The notes under the pieces: model-generated | The model's database searches: none | Seen by the model: only the letters and a program-made list of their open reading frames with translations | What the model was told of the DNA's origin: nothing | Position numbers and translations under genes: made by a program | Shown: in pieces, positions 34,827-45,377 of the stretch | Layout: every line of letters starts with the position of its first letter | How positions within the stretch are numbered: position 1 is the stretch's first letter | DNA from: Croceicoccus naphthovorans | GTDB taxonomy: Bacteria > Pseudomonadota > Alphaproteobacteria > Sphingomonadales > Sphingomonadaceae | Direction of reading: 5' to 3' | Length of the DNA stretch: 64,000 nt | NCBI RefSeq assembly: GCF_001028705.1 | Contig: NZ_CP011770.1 | Span: 995,501-1,059,500, forward strand

Positions 34827-37351
34827 GCGAGGCGGCACAGGGCTGGCCGCTGGCGCTGCGGCTGGCGCGGCGGGACTTTTCGTGGCGTTTCCGGGGCCTG
34901 CGGCTGCTGGTCGTGTGCCTTTTCCTGGGCGCGGCGGCTTTGGCGGCGATTGGCACGCTGGAAACCGCGATCCGCGACCAGTTGTCCGACCGGGGGCAGG
35001 AAATTCTTGGTGGGGACTTGGAATTCTCTGCCTATGGCCGAGAGGCGAGTGCAGACGAACTGGCCGCGATGCAGGCACTGGGCCGCGTATCTTGGGGCAC
35101 GCGCGTGCAGTCGCTGGCGACGACGGGCGATGCGACCGCGCCGGTCCAACTGAAGTCGGTGGACGATGCTTGGCCGCTCTACGGCACTTTCCGCCTGCGC
35201 GACGGGCGAGAGGCCGGGGCACCGCCCGCAGGTGAAGCGTGGGTCGACAAGGGTGTTTTGGATCGGCTGGATGCCGAAGTCGGCGACATGATCGGGCTTG
35301 GCCGCGCGCAGGTGCGGATCGGCGGGGTGATCGCGGAAGAGCCGGACCGACTGTCCGAAGGCTTTTCGCTCGGCCCGCCGGTGATCATTTCCGATGCGAC
35401 GATGGCGCAGACCGACCTGATCCAGCCCGGTTCGATGGCGCGTGCCAAGTACCGCGTGGCGCTGACGAGCGGACAAGAGCCTGACGCGGCGGTCGAGGGC
35501 TTTGAAACGCAGTTCCCCGATGCCAGCTGGGATACGCGCACCCGCGAACGCGCGTCTCCGGGCGCGGATCGGTTGATGGCCAACATGGGCCAGTTCCTCG
35601 GGCTGGTCGGGCTGGCTGCGCTGGTGATCGCCGGGATCGGCATTTCGGGCGCGGTGTCGTCCTGGTTGGAGGGACGGCGGGGCACGGTTGCGACGTTGAA
35701 AGTTTTGGGCGCGACAAGCGAGGATGTCTTGCGCTTGCACGCGCTTCAGGTGCTTGCCGCCGCGTTCGTCGGGGTCGGCGCGGGGCTGATTGTCGGCGTG
35801 CTGGCGGTGCCGGGGCTGGCGGCCTTGCTCGAAGGGTTGTTGCCTATCGATGCCGGGTTTGTGATTGCGCCGCTTGCGCTGGTCCGGGCTGCGGTTTTTG
35901 CCTTGTTGGTGGCGTTGGTTTTTGCCGCGCCGCCGCTTTTGGCCGCACGGTCGATTACTGCGATGGCCCTGCTGCGCGCCCGCGGCGCACCGCCGCCGGG
36001 GATCTGGCGCGCGGCGGCAAAGCCGGTGCTGGCGGGCCTGGCGGCTATCGTGGTGCTGGCGCTGGCCACCGCACATGAGGTTGGGCTGACCGCCGGGTTC
36101 CTGGCTGCTGCCGCGTGCATTCTGGGGCTGCTTGCAGCGCTGGGGCTGGGCATTCGAAAGGCGGCGGCGCGATTGCCGCGCCGGGGTGGATCGCTGGCGG
36201 TGCGCATGGGTCTGGCGGCGCTGGATCGGCCCGGATCGCCGACAGTGGCATTGGTGACGGCGCTGGGCTTTGGCCTGTCGGCCTTTGCCGCGATTGCCGC
36301 GATCCAGACCAGCCTCGATGCCTATATCGCGGCCACCGTGCCAGAGCAGGCGCCGGACTATTTCGTGCTCGACCTGCCCCGCGATGGAGAGCGATCGTTC
36401 CGCGATCTGGTCGAGGAGGAGGCACCGGGATCGCAGGTGCGCACGGTCCCGTCGATGCGGGGCGCGATCCTTGCCTACGGCCCCCCCGAAGCAATGACGC
36501 GGGTGTCGGATCTGGAGGATATTCCGGAAGGCGCATGGGCGCTGCGCGGAGAGCGCGGGCTTACCTATGCGACCGAAATTCCCCCCGGCAACGCCGTTAC
36601 GTCCGGGGCGTGGTGGCCTGCCGATTACGATGGTCCGCCGCTGGTTTCGGTGGATCAGGAGCTGGCCGATGCGCTGGACCTGAAGGTCGGCGACCACATT
36701 ACGATCTCGCTGCTGGGCATAGAGCGCGATGCCGAAATCGCTTCGCTGCGGCAGGTCGAGTGGGAGGACATGGGCTTCAACTACGTCCTCGTGTTTTCGC
36801 CCGGCGCGATCGACGATGCTCCGCACAATCTCTACGCCTCGATCATGGTGGGTGCGGGAGCGGATGGCGGTCCTTTGCTGGGCGCGCTGGTGCGGGCTTT
36901 CCCGACAAGTTCGGTGATCGAGATCGGCGGCGTGCTGGAACAGGCGCGCGATATTCTGGGCAGTTTGGCGCTGGCGATTTTTGCCGCCGCAAGCGTGGCG
37001 GTGCTGGCCGGGCTGGCCGTATTGCTCGGCGCCATCGCGGCGGCGCGGGCGCGCGAGACTTACGACAGCGTGATCCTGCGCGTGCTGGGCGCGAGCCGGG
37101 GGCAGCTGCTAGGCGCGCTGGTGGTGCGTTACGCGCTTCTGGCGCTGGTGCTTGGCGTGGTCGGCATGGGTATCGGCATGGCGACCGGCTGGTTCGTGAT
37201 CGACCGTCTGTTCGAATTCCCGTTCCGCCCCGACTGGGCCGTGGTCACCGCTGTCGTTATAGGGGGCGGGGCGCTGGTGGTGGGCGCGGCGACGCTCGCC
37301 TCGCTTCCCGTCCTGCACGCCCGCCCGGCGCAAGCTCTTCGTAGTCTCTAG
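34823..37351 (+). CDS. ybbP: FtsX-domain ABC permease (YbbP-like)
   Basis: This 842-aa permease has an N-terminal helix (~25-45), a large periplasmic domain, an FtsX-like membrane block with [31 protein letters not shown] (about 265-425), a second periplasmic domain and a C-terminal FtsX block ending in [15 protein letters not shown] sequence and [10 protein letters not shown]. Length and two-FtsX layout match E. coli YbbP, thought to export or shuttle a lipid or envelope component; the substrate is not established. The last bases overlap the stop of convergent DUF805 gene through CTAG. Confidence 0.9.
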   Translation: MSEAAQGWPLALRLARRDFSWRFRGLRLLVVCLFLGAAALAAIGTLETAIRDQLSDRGQEILGGDLEFSAYGREASADELAAMQALGRVSWGTRVQSLATTGDATAPVQLKSVDDAWPLYGTFRLRDGREAGAPPAGEAWVDKGVLDRLDAEVGDMIGLGRAQVRIGGVIAEEPDRLSEGFSLGPPVIISDATMAQTDLIQPGSMARAKYRVALTSGQEPDAAVEGFETQFPDASWDTRTRERASPGADRLMANMGQFLGLVGLAALVIAGIGISGAVSSWLEGRRGTVATLKVLGATSEDVLRLHALQVLAAAFVGVGAGLIVGVLAVPGLAALLEGLLPIDAGFVIAPLALVRAAVFALLVALVFAAPPLLAARSITAMALLRARGAPPPGIWRAAAKPVLAGLAAIVVLALATAHEVGLTAGFLAAAACILGLLAALGLGIRKAAARLPRRGGSLAVRMGLAALDRPGSPTVALVTALGFGLSAFAAIAAIQTSLDAYIAATVPEQAPDYFVLDLPRDGERSFRDLVEEEAPGSQVRTVPSMRGAILAYGPPEAMTRVSDLEDIPEGAWALRGERGLTYATEIPPGNAVTSGAWWPADYDGPPLVSVDQELADALDLKVGDHITISLLGIERDAEIASLRQVEWEDMGFNYVLVFSPGAIDDAPHNLYASIMVGAGADGGPLLGALVRAFPTSSVIEIGGVLEQARDILGSLALAIFAAASVAVLAGLAVLLGAIAAARARETYDSVILRVLGASRGQLLGALVVRYALLALVLGVVGMGIGMATGWFVIDRLFEFPFRPDWAVVTAVVIGGGALVVGAATLASLPVLHARPAQALRSL

Positions 37352-37758
37352 ACCCCGCGCGCTTCGCCTTCCTTGGGATCGGGGCCAAAGCGGTTGTCGC
37401 CGCGCGTGCCTTCGATCAAGCAGAAATAGAGCAGGATTAGACCGCCGATGATCGGCACGAAGGCGATCAGGATCCACCATCCCGATTTGTCGACATCGTG
37501 CAATCGCCGGATCATGAGCGCCAGCGAGGGAATGATCGAGGCCAGACCCCAGATGGCCAGAGCAATCAGGACGATGGCGGTAAACGGCCCCATCGTGCCC
37601 GCATCGCCGTACTCCATGCTCATGCCCAGACCGCCGGTCAGCAGCATTGCAACGACGTAGACGATGAAGATGAAAAGCTGGAACATCCAGTATTCTTTGC
37701 GCCGCGAACGACCGGCAAAGTCGAAATAGCGCCGGTACGGCATCAGCATCCAGTTCAT
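37348..37758 (-). CDS. DUF805 inner-membrane protein
   Basis: This 136-aa protein has the DUF805 signature: MNWMLMPYRRYFDFAGRSRRKEYW, four hydrophobic helices, and ALMIRRLHDVDKSGWW, ending in GTRGDNRFGPDPK. The ribosome site AAGGGGG at 37766-37772 is 7 bp from the ATG at 37758 but only 1-2 bp from the ATG at 37764, which decides the shorter start. The function of DUF805 proteins is unknown. Upstream is the terminator of the TonB receptor gene. Confidence 0.85.
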   Translation of the reverse strand: MNWMLMPYRRYFDFAGRSRRKEYWMFQLFIFIVYVVAMLLTGGLGMSMEYGDAGTMGPFTAIVLIALAIWGLASIIPSLALMIRRLHDVDKSGWWILIAFVPIIGGLILLYFCLIEGTRGDNRFGPDPKEGEARGV

Positions 37759-37823
37759 GTGCATTCCCCCTTTGAAGGATAATCCTTCGAATTGGGGTTA
37801 TTCCTGTTTTCGGTCGCAAATGC

Positions 37824-37855
37824 AAAAAGGGCCGCCCCGGACAGGGCGGCCCTTT
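37824..37855 (-). terminator. Intrinsic terminator of TonB receptor gene
   Basis: A perfect 9-bp stem GGGCCGCCC (37829-37837) / GGGCGGCCC (37844-37852) is followed on the minus strand by TTTTT. It starts about 20 bp after the receptor stop codon. Confidence 0.88.
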
Positions 37856-37875
37856 CGAAATAAGTCACGGCGGTA

Positions 37876-40563
37876 TCAGAACTTGTAGCGCGCGGTAACG
37901 CCATACGTGCGCGGCTGGTTCGGATAGCCCGAGATGCTGAGCGGCTGGATCGGCGTGTCGAAGATCGACAGCAGGTACCTGTCGTTCAGCAGGTTGCGGC
38001 CCCAGACCGAGACTTGCAGCCCGTTGTTCATCGCATAAGTCAGCGATGCGTTGACCTCGTCCACCTCGCGCTTGAACTGGGTGGAGGCGGCGATGGCGGC
38101 ATCCTGACCGAAATCGATGAAGCCCGGCAGGCCCTCTACGATCGCGACCTGCGATTCGTAGTGATAGTCGCCCCGCGCGATTAGCGCGTCGCCGTTGCCG
38201 AATTCGTGCGTGTACTGCGCCGACCATGTCGCCGAAATCGGCGGCACCCCTGCAACTGCCGTGCCTGACAGGTCACCCACGCCGGACAGCGGGAAGTCCT
38301 TGTACTCGCTGTCCAGATAGGTGACCGCCATGCGCAGCAGCAGCGGATCGACCGGACGGACCGAACCGTCGAACTCGAAGCCGATCACTTCCTGCTTGCC
38401 CGCATTGGCAAGGAAGAAGCCGGTGCCGGTGAAGATGTTCGACTGGAACCCGGTAATCGCCTGTTTGAAAGCGGCAAAGGTGAAGTTTACCGGTCCGAAA
38501 TCGCCCTTCAGGCCGATCTCCCAAAGTTCTGAATCCTCGGCCCCGGCAAAGCGGCTGCCCGAACCGACCACTGCCGGCACGGCATCGCCCAGCGCGGCAA
38601 GGTCTGCAGGGGTCGGGCGGCTGTCGCGTGACAGGTTGACCGACGGTGCCTTATAACCGGTGGCATAGGTGATATAGCCGTTCAGGCTGTCGGTAATGTC
38701 ATAGGCGGCGCGCAGTGTGACAGATATGTCGCTGTCGCTCAGCTTGCCGCTTTCGACCGCGTTGGGCACGTTCACGAAAGGCGGCAGATACTGCAACGCG
38801 GCCAGATCGCCTATCGGCGCAGCGGCGGCGGCGGCACCGGCGGCAATCGCCTGGAACTGTTCAGGGTTCGATCCCGCGAACGCCATGATCTGTTCCGGGG
38901 TGGCGAAACCGCTCGGCACCATCAGGATGCTGCCGATGGTTTGCGAGATGCCCGCCTGCGTCGCCCCGGCCTGAAACGCGTCCAGATCGAGCGAGGAGAA
39001 CACGTCGGTACTGGTGACGTCGGTGGCGAAGGTCTTCTTGTCCTTCGTATAGTTCATGCCCGCCGTAATCGTCAGCCGGTCGGTCGGCGACCAGTCGAGC
39101 TGGCCGAACAGGCTGATCGCCTTGTTGTCGAGCGAATAGGCCTCGTCCAACCCGCGATTGGCGATGAAGAACTGTTCGTCGAAGCTGACCGGCTGGCCTG
39201 CCTGCTGGCTGGCCAACTGGCCGAAGAAATCCTCCAGCCCGTCGACCGTGAAGGCCCCGTCGCTCAGCGCAAAGATGCCCGCGTTGGCAAAGGCGCGCAG
39301 GTCATTTCCATAGAACAGCTCGTTCTTCTGATCGATGCTCTCATCGAAATAGAACGCGCCCAGCAGCAGGTCGAAATCGCCGAACGTCGCCGTCGCGCGA
39401 AGTTCCTGCGTGAAGGTGCGGATCGACAGGTCCTGGAAATTGCGGTTGATCAGGTCTGCGCTGGTAAAGTCTGAGTCCTGATTGGTTACCGCGTCGACCC
39501 CGCGATAGGCGGTGATCGAGGTCAGGTTGAACGGGCCGAAGCCAAAGTCCACCTGCCCGGAAACGCCCCAGTTCTCGATATCGTTGCTGCTGGGGAAGTT
39601 CGAATAGATCACGTCGGCATAAGGATCGGCCGGGTCCGAATTGCCCGCGCCAAGGCCGAACGGGGCCGGGGCGGTGATGATCGCGCCCAGCTGGCCTTCC
39701 TGAAGCAGCACATTGGCGCAGCAGTCTTCATCGGTCTTTTCGTAATCGCCGATCAGGCGGACCTTGATGAGGCCGTTGGGTTCGAACAACAGCTGTCCGC
39801 GCGTGAACCAGCGGTTGCGTTCGTTCGTGTCGCCCCCGGTACCCAGATCGTCGATATAGCCGTCACGTTTGTTGATGCCGCCGCCGATGGACGCGGCGAT
39901 GGTCTCGCTGAGCGGGCCATAGACGTTGGCCTTGGCGACCATCGCGTTGAAGTTGCCGTAGCTGACTTCGGCTTGTCCGCCGAAGTTGAAGCGAGGCTCT
40001 GCGGTGACGACCGAGATCACGCCCGCGCTGGCATTTTTGCCGAACAGCGTCGACTGCGGCCCGCGCAGCACCTCGATGCGTTGCAGGTCGGGCAGGTCGT
40101 TGATGCGCGCGGCGGAGCGGGAGCGGTAGACGCCGTCGACGAAGACGCCAACGGACGGTTCGATGCCGGCGTTGTTCGCGCCGTTGCCGAAACCACGAAT
40201 GATGAAGTTGGTATTCGCGCTCGACTGCAGCTGCGTCACCTTCAGCGAGGGTGCAATGCTGGTGAGGTCCTTCAGGTCGCGAATCTCGGCGCGTTCCAGC
40301 TCCTCCTCGGTCGTCACGGTGACGGCGACGGGGGTGTCCTGCAACGTCTTGGCGCGCTTGGTCGCGGTAACGATGATCGTGTTGCTGTCCGCGGTGGGTT
40401 CGCGGGCGTCAGGGGCCGGTTCCGCGTATTCGGCGGGCTCTGCATATCGAACGTCACCTTCGGCGTCCTGTCCGAAAGCGGGCGCCGTGGCCAGCGCGGC
40501 AACTGCCGTACCGCTGGTCAAGACATAACGAGCGGCGATCCTACCGTTACGAATCGGTTTCAT
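37876..40563 (-). CDS. TonB-dependent outer-membrane receptor
   Basis: This 895-aa receptor has a signal peptide ending near APAFGQD, a TonB-box-like NTIIVTATKRAKTLQDTPVAV, a plug domain (residues ~60-170, with RIEVLRGPQSTLFGKNASAGVI) and a 22-stranded barrel ending in YGVTARYKF with a terminal Phe. The sequence resembles sphingomonad receptors of the FecA/CirA-like class with unknown substrate, often for plant or aromatic compounds rather than proven siderophores. No transporter or catabolic gene adjoins it, so the ligand cannot be inferred. The start ATG 40563 is chosen; TTG 40569 is possible. A long inverted repeat lies in its promoter. Confidence 0.92.
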   Translation of the reverse strand: MKPIRNGRIAARYVLTSGTAVAALATAPAFGQDAEGDVRYAEPAEYAEPAPDAREPTADSNTIIVTATKRAKTLQDTPVAVTVTTEEELERAEIRDLKDLTSIAPSLKVTQLQSSANTNFIIRGFGNGANNAGIEPSVGVFVDGVYRSRSAARINDLPDLQRIEVLRGPQSTLFGKNASAGVISVVTAEPRFNFGGQAEVSYGNFNAMVAKANVYGPLSETIAASIGGGINKRDGYIDDLGTGGDTNERNRWFTRGQLLFEPNGLIKVRLIGDYEKTDEDCCANVLLQEGQLGAIITAPAPFGLGAGNSDPADPYADVIYSNFPSSNDIENWGVSGQVDFGFGPFNLTSITAYRGVDAVTNQDSDFTSADLINRNFQDLSIRTFTQELRATATFGDFDLLLGAFYFDESIDQKNELFYGNDLRAFANAGIFALSDGAFTVDGLEDFFGQLASQQAGQPVSFDEQFFIANRGLDEAYSLDNKAISLFGQLDWSPTDRLTITAGMNYTKDKKTFATDVTSTDVFSSLDLDAFQAGATQAGISQTIGSILMVPSGFATPEQIMAFAGSNPEQFQAIAAGAAAAAAPIGDLAALQYLPPFVNVPNAVESGKLSDSDISVTLRAAYDITDSLNGYITYATGYKAPSVNLSRDSRPTPADLAALGDAVPAVVGSGSRFAGAEDSELWEIGLKGDFGPVNFTFAAFKQAITGFQSNIFTGTGFFLANAGKQEVIGFEFDGSVRPVDPLLLRMAVTYLDSEYKDFPLSGVGDLSGTAVAGVPPISATWSAQYTHEFGNGDALIARGDYHYESQVAIVEGLPGFIDFGQDAAIAASTQFKREVDEVNASLTYAMNNGLQVSVWGRNLLNDRYLLSIFDTPIQPLSISGYPNQPRTYGVTARYKF

Positions 40564-40587
40564 CGGCAATCAATCCTCTTCACATGC

Positions 40588-40629
40588 AACTGACAGATAT
40601 TGCTTGATTTTAGTATGTTACTGTCAGTT
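40588..40629. promoter_or_regulatory. Inverted repeat in TonB receptor promoter
   Basis: AACTGACAG (40588-40596) and CTGTCAGTT (40621-40629) are perfect 9-bp inverted arms separated by 24 bp of AT-rich sequence, 25-66 bp upstream of the receptor start. This looks like two half-sites or two operators around the promoter. The rest of the 297-bp gap to typA (40630-40860) shows no other feature I can support. Confidence 0.55.
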
Positions 40630-40860
40630 TCTCCTAAGGCAAGGCTAAGCGAATCGGGTTTGCGGGGCAATGAATGAATGAGGCGCGCGCGTTGGCGGCG
40701 TAATATTGTTACACACAAGTCACGGTCGGGTTCGATGCATCTGTGCTTGCTGCGCTGCGTCATATCGTCTAGGGCGCGCGCGCTTTGCTGGCGGGAACGA
40801 TCCCGCGACAGGCACCGACACCCTTAGACTTGTACCGCATCTTCAAAGGCCCACGCCCTT

Positions 40861-42681
40861 ATGTCCGCCGATCTGCGCAACATCGCCATCATCGCCCACG
40901 TCGACCATGGCAAGACCACGCTGGTCGACCAGCTTTTCCGCCAGTCCGGCACGTTCCGTGACAACCAGCGTGTCGAAGAACGCGCAATGGATTCCAACGA
41001 CCTGGAAAAGGAACGCGGGATCACGATCCTTGCCAAGCCGACCTCTATCGAGTGGGAAGGCCTGCGCATCAACATCGTCGACACGCCCGGCCACGCCGAC
41101 TTCGGTGCAGAGGTGGAGCGTATCCTGTCCATGGTCGACGGCGTCATCCTGTTGGTCGATAGCGCCGAAGGCGCGATGCCGCAGACGAAGTTCGTGACCG
41201 GCAAGGCGCTGGCACTGGGTCTGAAGCCCATCGTTGTCGTCAACAAGATCGACCGCCCCGACGGTCGCCCCGCCGAAGTTCTGGACGAAGTGTTCGACCT
41301 GTTCGTGAACCTGGGCGCGAATGACGAGCAGCTGGAATTCCCGATCCTCTACGCGTCGGGCCGCAACGGTTATGCCAGCGAGGACATCGACGCGCGCGAA
41401 GGCACGCTGACCCCGATGTTCGAACTCATCCGCGATCACGTTCCGTCGCCGGGTCTCGATACCGAAGCGCCGTTCAGCTTCCTTGCCACGCTGCTTGACC
41501 GCGACAACTTCATGGGCCGCGTTCTGACGGGGCGCGTCCAGTCGGGCACGATCCGCGTCAACGACCCGATCCGCGCGCTCGATATGGATGGCAAGGTTCT
41601 GGAAGTCGGTCGTGCATCCAAGCTGCTCTCGTTCCGCGGTCTGGAGCGCGTGCCGGTAGACGAAGCCCGCGCCGGCGACATCATCGCGCTGGCCGGGATG
41701 GAAAAGGCCACAGTCGCCAACACCATCGCCGATCCCGCCGTGTCCGAGCCGATTGCCGCGCAGCCGATCGACCCGCCGACGCTGGCGATGCGCTTTGCCG
41801 TCAACGACAGCCCGTTCGCGGGCCGCGAGGGCGACAAGGTGACGAGCCGCATGATCCGCGACCGCCTGCTGCGCGAAGCGGAGACCAACGTCGCCATCCG
41901 CGTGACCGAGTCCGCCGACAAGGACAGCTTCGAAGTCGCCGGTCGCGGTGAACTTCAGCTGGGCGTTGTGATCGAGACGATGCGCCGCGAAGGTTTCGAA
42001 CTCGGCATCAGCCGCCCGCGCGTGCTGTTCGTCGAAGAAAACGGTCAGCGCACCGAACCGTACGAGCAGGTCGTCATCGACGTCGACGACGAATTCTCGG
42101 GCACGGTCGTCGAGAAGATGCAGCGCCGCAAGGCAGAGCTGACCGAGATGCGCCCGTCGGGGCCGGGCAAGACCCGCCTCGGCTTCCGCGCCCCTTCGCG
42201 CGGTCTTATCGGTTATCATGGCGAATTCCTGTCCGACACGCGCGGCACGGGTATCATGAACCGCCTGTTCGACAGCTATGGCCCATACAAGGGTCCGATC
42301 GACGGTCGCCAGAACGGCGTATTGATCTCGAACAGCACCGGTGAAGCCGTGGGCTACGCGCTCAACGCGCTGGAAGAGCGCGGCATCCTGTTCGTGTCCC
42401 CGCAGGAAAAGGTTTATGAGGGCATGCTGATCGGCGAGAATGCCAAGCCCGACGATCTGGAAGTGAACCCGCTGAAGTCCAAGCAGCTGACCAACTTCCG
42501 CTCGACCGGCAAGGACGACGCGATCCGCCTCACCCCGCCGAAGAAGCTGACGCTGGAACAGGCTATCGCCTATATCGACGATGACGAGATGGTCGAAGTC
42601 ACGCCGCAGACTATCCGCCTGCGCAAGGCGATCCTCGACCCGAACGACCGCAAACGCGCCCGCCGCAAGGTCGACGCGTAA
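40861..42681 (+). CDS. typA: Ribosome-associated GTPase TypA/BipA
   Basis: This 606-aa translational GTPase resembles EF-G. The G domain has G1 AHVDHGKT, G3 DTPGHADF and G4 NKIDRPD; then come domain II, EF-G-like domains III and V ([20 protein letters not shown]) and the BipA-specific C-terminal domain with [15 protein letters not shown]. It assists 50S assembly and growth under stress such as low temperature. Length is standard. It is monocistronic; the convergent SDR stop is 1 bp away. Confidence 0.96.
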   Translation: MSADLRNIAIIAHVDHGKTTLVDQLFRQSGTFRDNQRVEERAMDSNDLEKERGITILAKPTSIEWEGLRINIVDTPGHADFGAEVERILSMVDGVILLVDSAEGAMPQTKFVTGKALALGLKPIVVVNKIDRPDGRPAEVLDEVFDLFVNLGANDEQLEFPILYASGRNGYASEDIDAREGTLTPMFELIRDHVPSPGLDTEAPFSFLATLLDRDNFMGRVLTGRVQSGTIRVNDPIRALDMDGKVLEVGRASKLLSFRGLERVPVDEARAGDIIALAGMEKATVANTIADPAVSEPIAAQPIDPPTLAMRFAVNDSPFAGREGDKVTSRMIRDRLLREAETNVAIRVTESADKDSFEVAGRGELQLGVVIETMRREGFELGISRPRVLFVEENGQRTEPYEQVVIDVDDEFSGTVVEKMQRRKAELTEMRPSGPGKTRLGFRAPSRGLIGYHGEFLSDTRGTGIMNRLFDSYGPYKGPIDGRQNGVLISNSTGEAVGYALNALEERGILFVSPQEKVYEGMLIGENAKPDDLEVNPLKSKQLTNFRSTGKDDAIRLTPPKKLTLEQAIAYIDDDEMVEVTPQTIRLRKAILDPNDRKRARRKVDA

Positions 42682-42682
42682 G

Positions 42683-43438
42683 TCAGGCGTTTATCGGGCC
42701 CACCAGCCAGTGCGGGTGGTGGGCTTCGTCGAAGACGTTCCAGTCACCGGCGGCGAAGGCTTCGTCGTCGGTGCCGGTCAATAACCAGTAGAGAAATTCC
42801 GCCACCCGTTCGGGGCGGAGCAGCCTGCCGTCGGCCTGAAACCCGCGAAACAGTGCGGCGGAAGGGTTGGTGTCGGCGCGTGCGGCATCCTGCATCGGGC
42901 CGTCTACCACGCCCGGCATGGCCGATCCGACGATCACGCCGCCTCTCGGCAGATCCGCGTTCCAAGCGGCCTTCGCCATCAGCAGTGCGGCCTTGGTAAT
43001 CGAATAGAGCCCGCCGCCCGGATTGGTCCGATAGGCAGAGCCCGACGACAGGTGCAGCACACGGCCCCGTTCGGCCATGCGCGGCAACAGGTCGCGCGTC
43101 AGCAGGATCGGCGCGTCTAGATTGATCGCCATCGTTCGGCGATAACCCTCGTCGGTCAGGTCCTGCATCCGGTCATGCGGCGCGATGGCGGCGCTGTGCA
43201 CCAACGAGCGTACCGCAAACCCCTCTGGCACAGCATTGCAGGCCGCGCTGCGCCCGTCCGGCGTGCCGAGGTCGCAGGGCAGGACCGTGATGCGGTCGGG
43301 GTCGGTGGCGCGTAACGCCTCCAGTTCGTCCGCTCGCCGCGCCAGCCCCAACACGTGGTCGCCCTTTGCCGCGATGTGGGCGCACAGCGCCCTGCCGACA
43401 CCGCTGCTTGCTCCGGTCACGACGTGGATTTCGGGCAT
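42683..43438 (-). CDS. Short-chain dehydrogenase/reductase
   Basis: This 251-aa classical-type SDR has the nucleotide motif TGASSGVG (residues ~7-14), an NxAG equivalent HSAAIAPHD, catalytic Ser in SSGSAY and YSITK. The Arg in LARRADE suggests NADP preference. ATG 43438 is supported by AAGGAT 6-10 bp upstream; the frame extends much further without similarity. Substrate is unknown; it resembles benzil-reductase/sepiapterin-reductase-like SDRs only loosely. It is divergent from ggt. Confidence 0.82.
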   Translation of the reverse strand: MPEIHVVTGASSGVGRALCAHIAAKGDHVLGLARRADELEALRATDPDRITVLPCDLGTPDGRSAACNAVPEGFAVRSLVHSAAIAPHDRMQDLTDEGYRRTMAINLDAPILLTRDLLPRMAERGRVLHLSSGSAYRTNPGGGLYSITKAALLMAKAAWNADLPRGGVIVGSAMPGVVDGPMQDAARADTNPSAALFRGFQADGRLLRPERVAEFLYWLLTGTDDEAFAAGDWNVFDEAHHPHWLVGPINA

Positions 43439-43542
43439 GGTCGATCCTTTCGCTCGGCAAATTGGGCTGTGCAGACGGGAATGGCAAGGGTGGGACAGTT
43501 GGTATAGGCTGAAACCAAATGGGCGGACATGCAGGAGCACAA

Positions 43543-45332
43543 ATGATCGGCAAGAGTGCAGCGGGATTGATCGCGTGTCTGGCGGCGTTCGCTTTGGCGG
43601 CAACGGCGCAGGCGCAGGCGCAGGATGGCGCAATCGACAGGGCCAGCGAAATCGGCGGCGGCGCAAGGCCCGTCGGCGAGGATTGGTCGCGCAGCCCGGT
43701 CTATGCCCAACATGGCATGGCCGCCACTGCGCATCCGCTGGCGACCCAAGTCGCGCTCGATATCCTGAAAGCGGGCGGCAGCGCGGTCGATGCGGCGATT
43801 GCGGCCAACGCGGCGCTGGGCCTGATGGAGCCGACCGGCAACGGCATCGGCGGCGACCTTTTCGCCATCGTGCTCGACCCGAAGACGGGTGAACTCAATG
43901 GCATCAACGGATCGGGTCGTTCGCCACAGGGGCAGACGCTGGCCGACCTTAAAGCGAAGCTGGGCGATGCGACATCGATTCCGCCCGTCGGTCCGTTGCC
44001 GGTAACCGTGCCGGGGACGGTTGATGCGTGGTTCGAAATGCACGGCCGCTACGGCAAGCTACCGATGAGCGAAGTGCTGGCCCCCGCAGTCCGCTATGCC
44101 CGCGAAGGGCACCCCGTCGCACCGGTGATCGCCTATTACTACGCAGGCAGCTTGCGCTCTTTCGAGCGGCGTATCGACATGATCGGCGAATTCGACAACG
44201 CACGCAGCGTCTGGTTCAGCGATGGCGCGCCCAAGGCGGGCGAGGTTTTTCGCAATCCCAAGCTGGCCGACACGCTGGAAACTATCGGCCGCGACGGGCG
44301 CGATGCGTTCTACAAGGGCGCGCTGGCTCGCACGATGGCGGCCTATCTCGAACGCGTCGGCTCTGCGCTGCGATACGAGGATTTCGCCGCGCACCGCAGT
44401 CAGTGGGCGGAACCGACCTGCGTAGCCTACAAGAAGGGCTACGAACTGTGTGAGATGCCGCCAAACGGGCAAGGCTTTGCGGCGCTTCAGATGGTCAACA
44501 TCCTGAAGAACGTCGATCTATCGCGGTATCCGCGCGGATCGGCGGAAGTGCTGCACTGGATCCCAAGCGCCTCGCCTTTGCCGACGTCGCGCGCCACTAC
44601 GCCGATCCTGATTTTGCGCCGTTTCCGGTGGAATTGCTGTCCGACGCCTATGGCAAGGAACGCTTCGCCTTGATCGATCCCACGAAGGTGGGCGAAGGCT
44701 ATGCACCGGGTATGCCGCAGATGGAGGGTGAGGGTGACACGACCTATCTGACCGTCGCCGATAAGGACGGCATGATGGTCAGCCTGATCCAGTCGAACTA
44801 TCGCGGGATGGGTTCGGGCCTGTCGCCCGATGGCCTCGGCTTCATGTTTCAGGACCGGGGGGAACTCTACAGCCTCGATCCCAAGCATCCCAACGCCTAT
44901 GCGCCCGGCAAGCGCCCGTTCCAGACGATCATCCCGGCCTTCATCAAGAAGGACGGCAAACCGTGGATGAGCTTTGGCCTGATGGGCGGCGGGATGCAGC
45001 CGCAGGGGCATGTACAGGCTCTGGTCAACATCGTCGATTTCGGCATGAACCTGCAAGAGGCGGGCGATGCCGCGCGGTTGTTCCATGATGGTGAGCGCCA
45101 GCCGACCGATCCGCTGACCGGCCCTGCCGCGACGCCAAAGGGTGTTCTGTGGGTTGAACCCGGTATCTCCGCCGAAACGGTCGAGAAATTGCGCGCGATG
45201 GGCCACGATGCCCGGTACGACCCCAGTGGCGTTCCTTTCGGCGGGTATCAGGCCATCGCCCGCGATCCGGAGACCGGCATTTACACCGGTGCGACGGAAA
45301 TGCGGAAGGACGGGATTGCCGCCGGATACTGA
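43543..45332 (+). pseudogene. ggt: Gamma-glutamyltransferase, frameshifted
   Basis: The gene starts at ATG 43543 (AGGAG 6 bp upstream) with a signal peptide ending near AQAQAQDG. Frame 1 encodes a normal GGT large subunit up to EVLHWI at 44562; the homology then continues in the -1 frame as KRLAFADVARHYADPDF from 44565. Only two bases (CC) lie between, where the family has about three residues such as VEA, so a 7-bp deletion fits best. The catalytic Thr motif GDTTYLTV and GLMGGGMQPQGH lie after the break, so the uncorrected product of 384 codons would be inactive. Intact GGT cleaves glutathione in the periplasm. A sequencing error is the main alternative. Confidence 0.85.
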
Positions 45333-45377
45333 CGCGGCCACATGCGTTGGCATGGCAAACGCCCGACAGGAGACCGC

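Noticed and set aside
34556..36826. 756-codon minus-strand frame over ybbA-ybbP
   Set aside because: Antisense shadow; both plus-strand genes have all ABC and FtsX motifs.
44557..44570. Programmed ribosomal frameshift in ggt
   Set aside because: No slippery heptamer of the X-XXY-YYZ type or stimulating structure is evident, and residues normally present are missing, so a deletion or sequence error is more likely.
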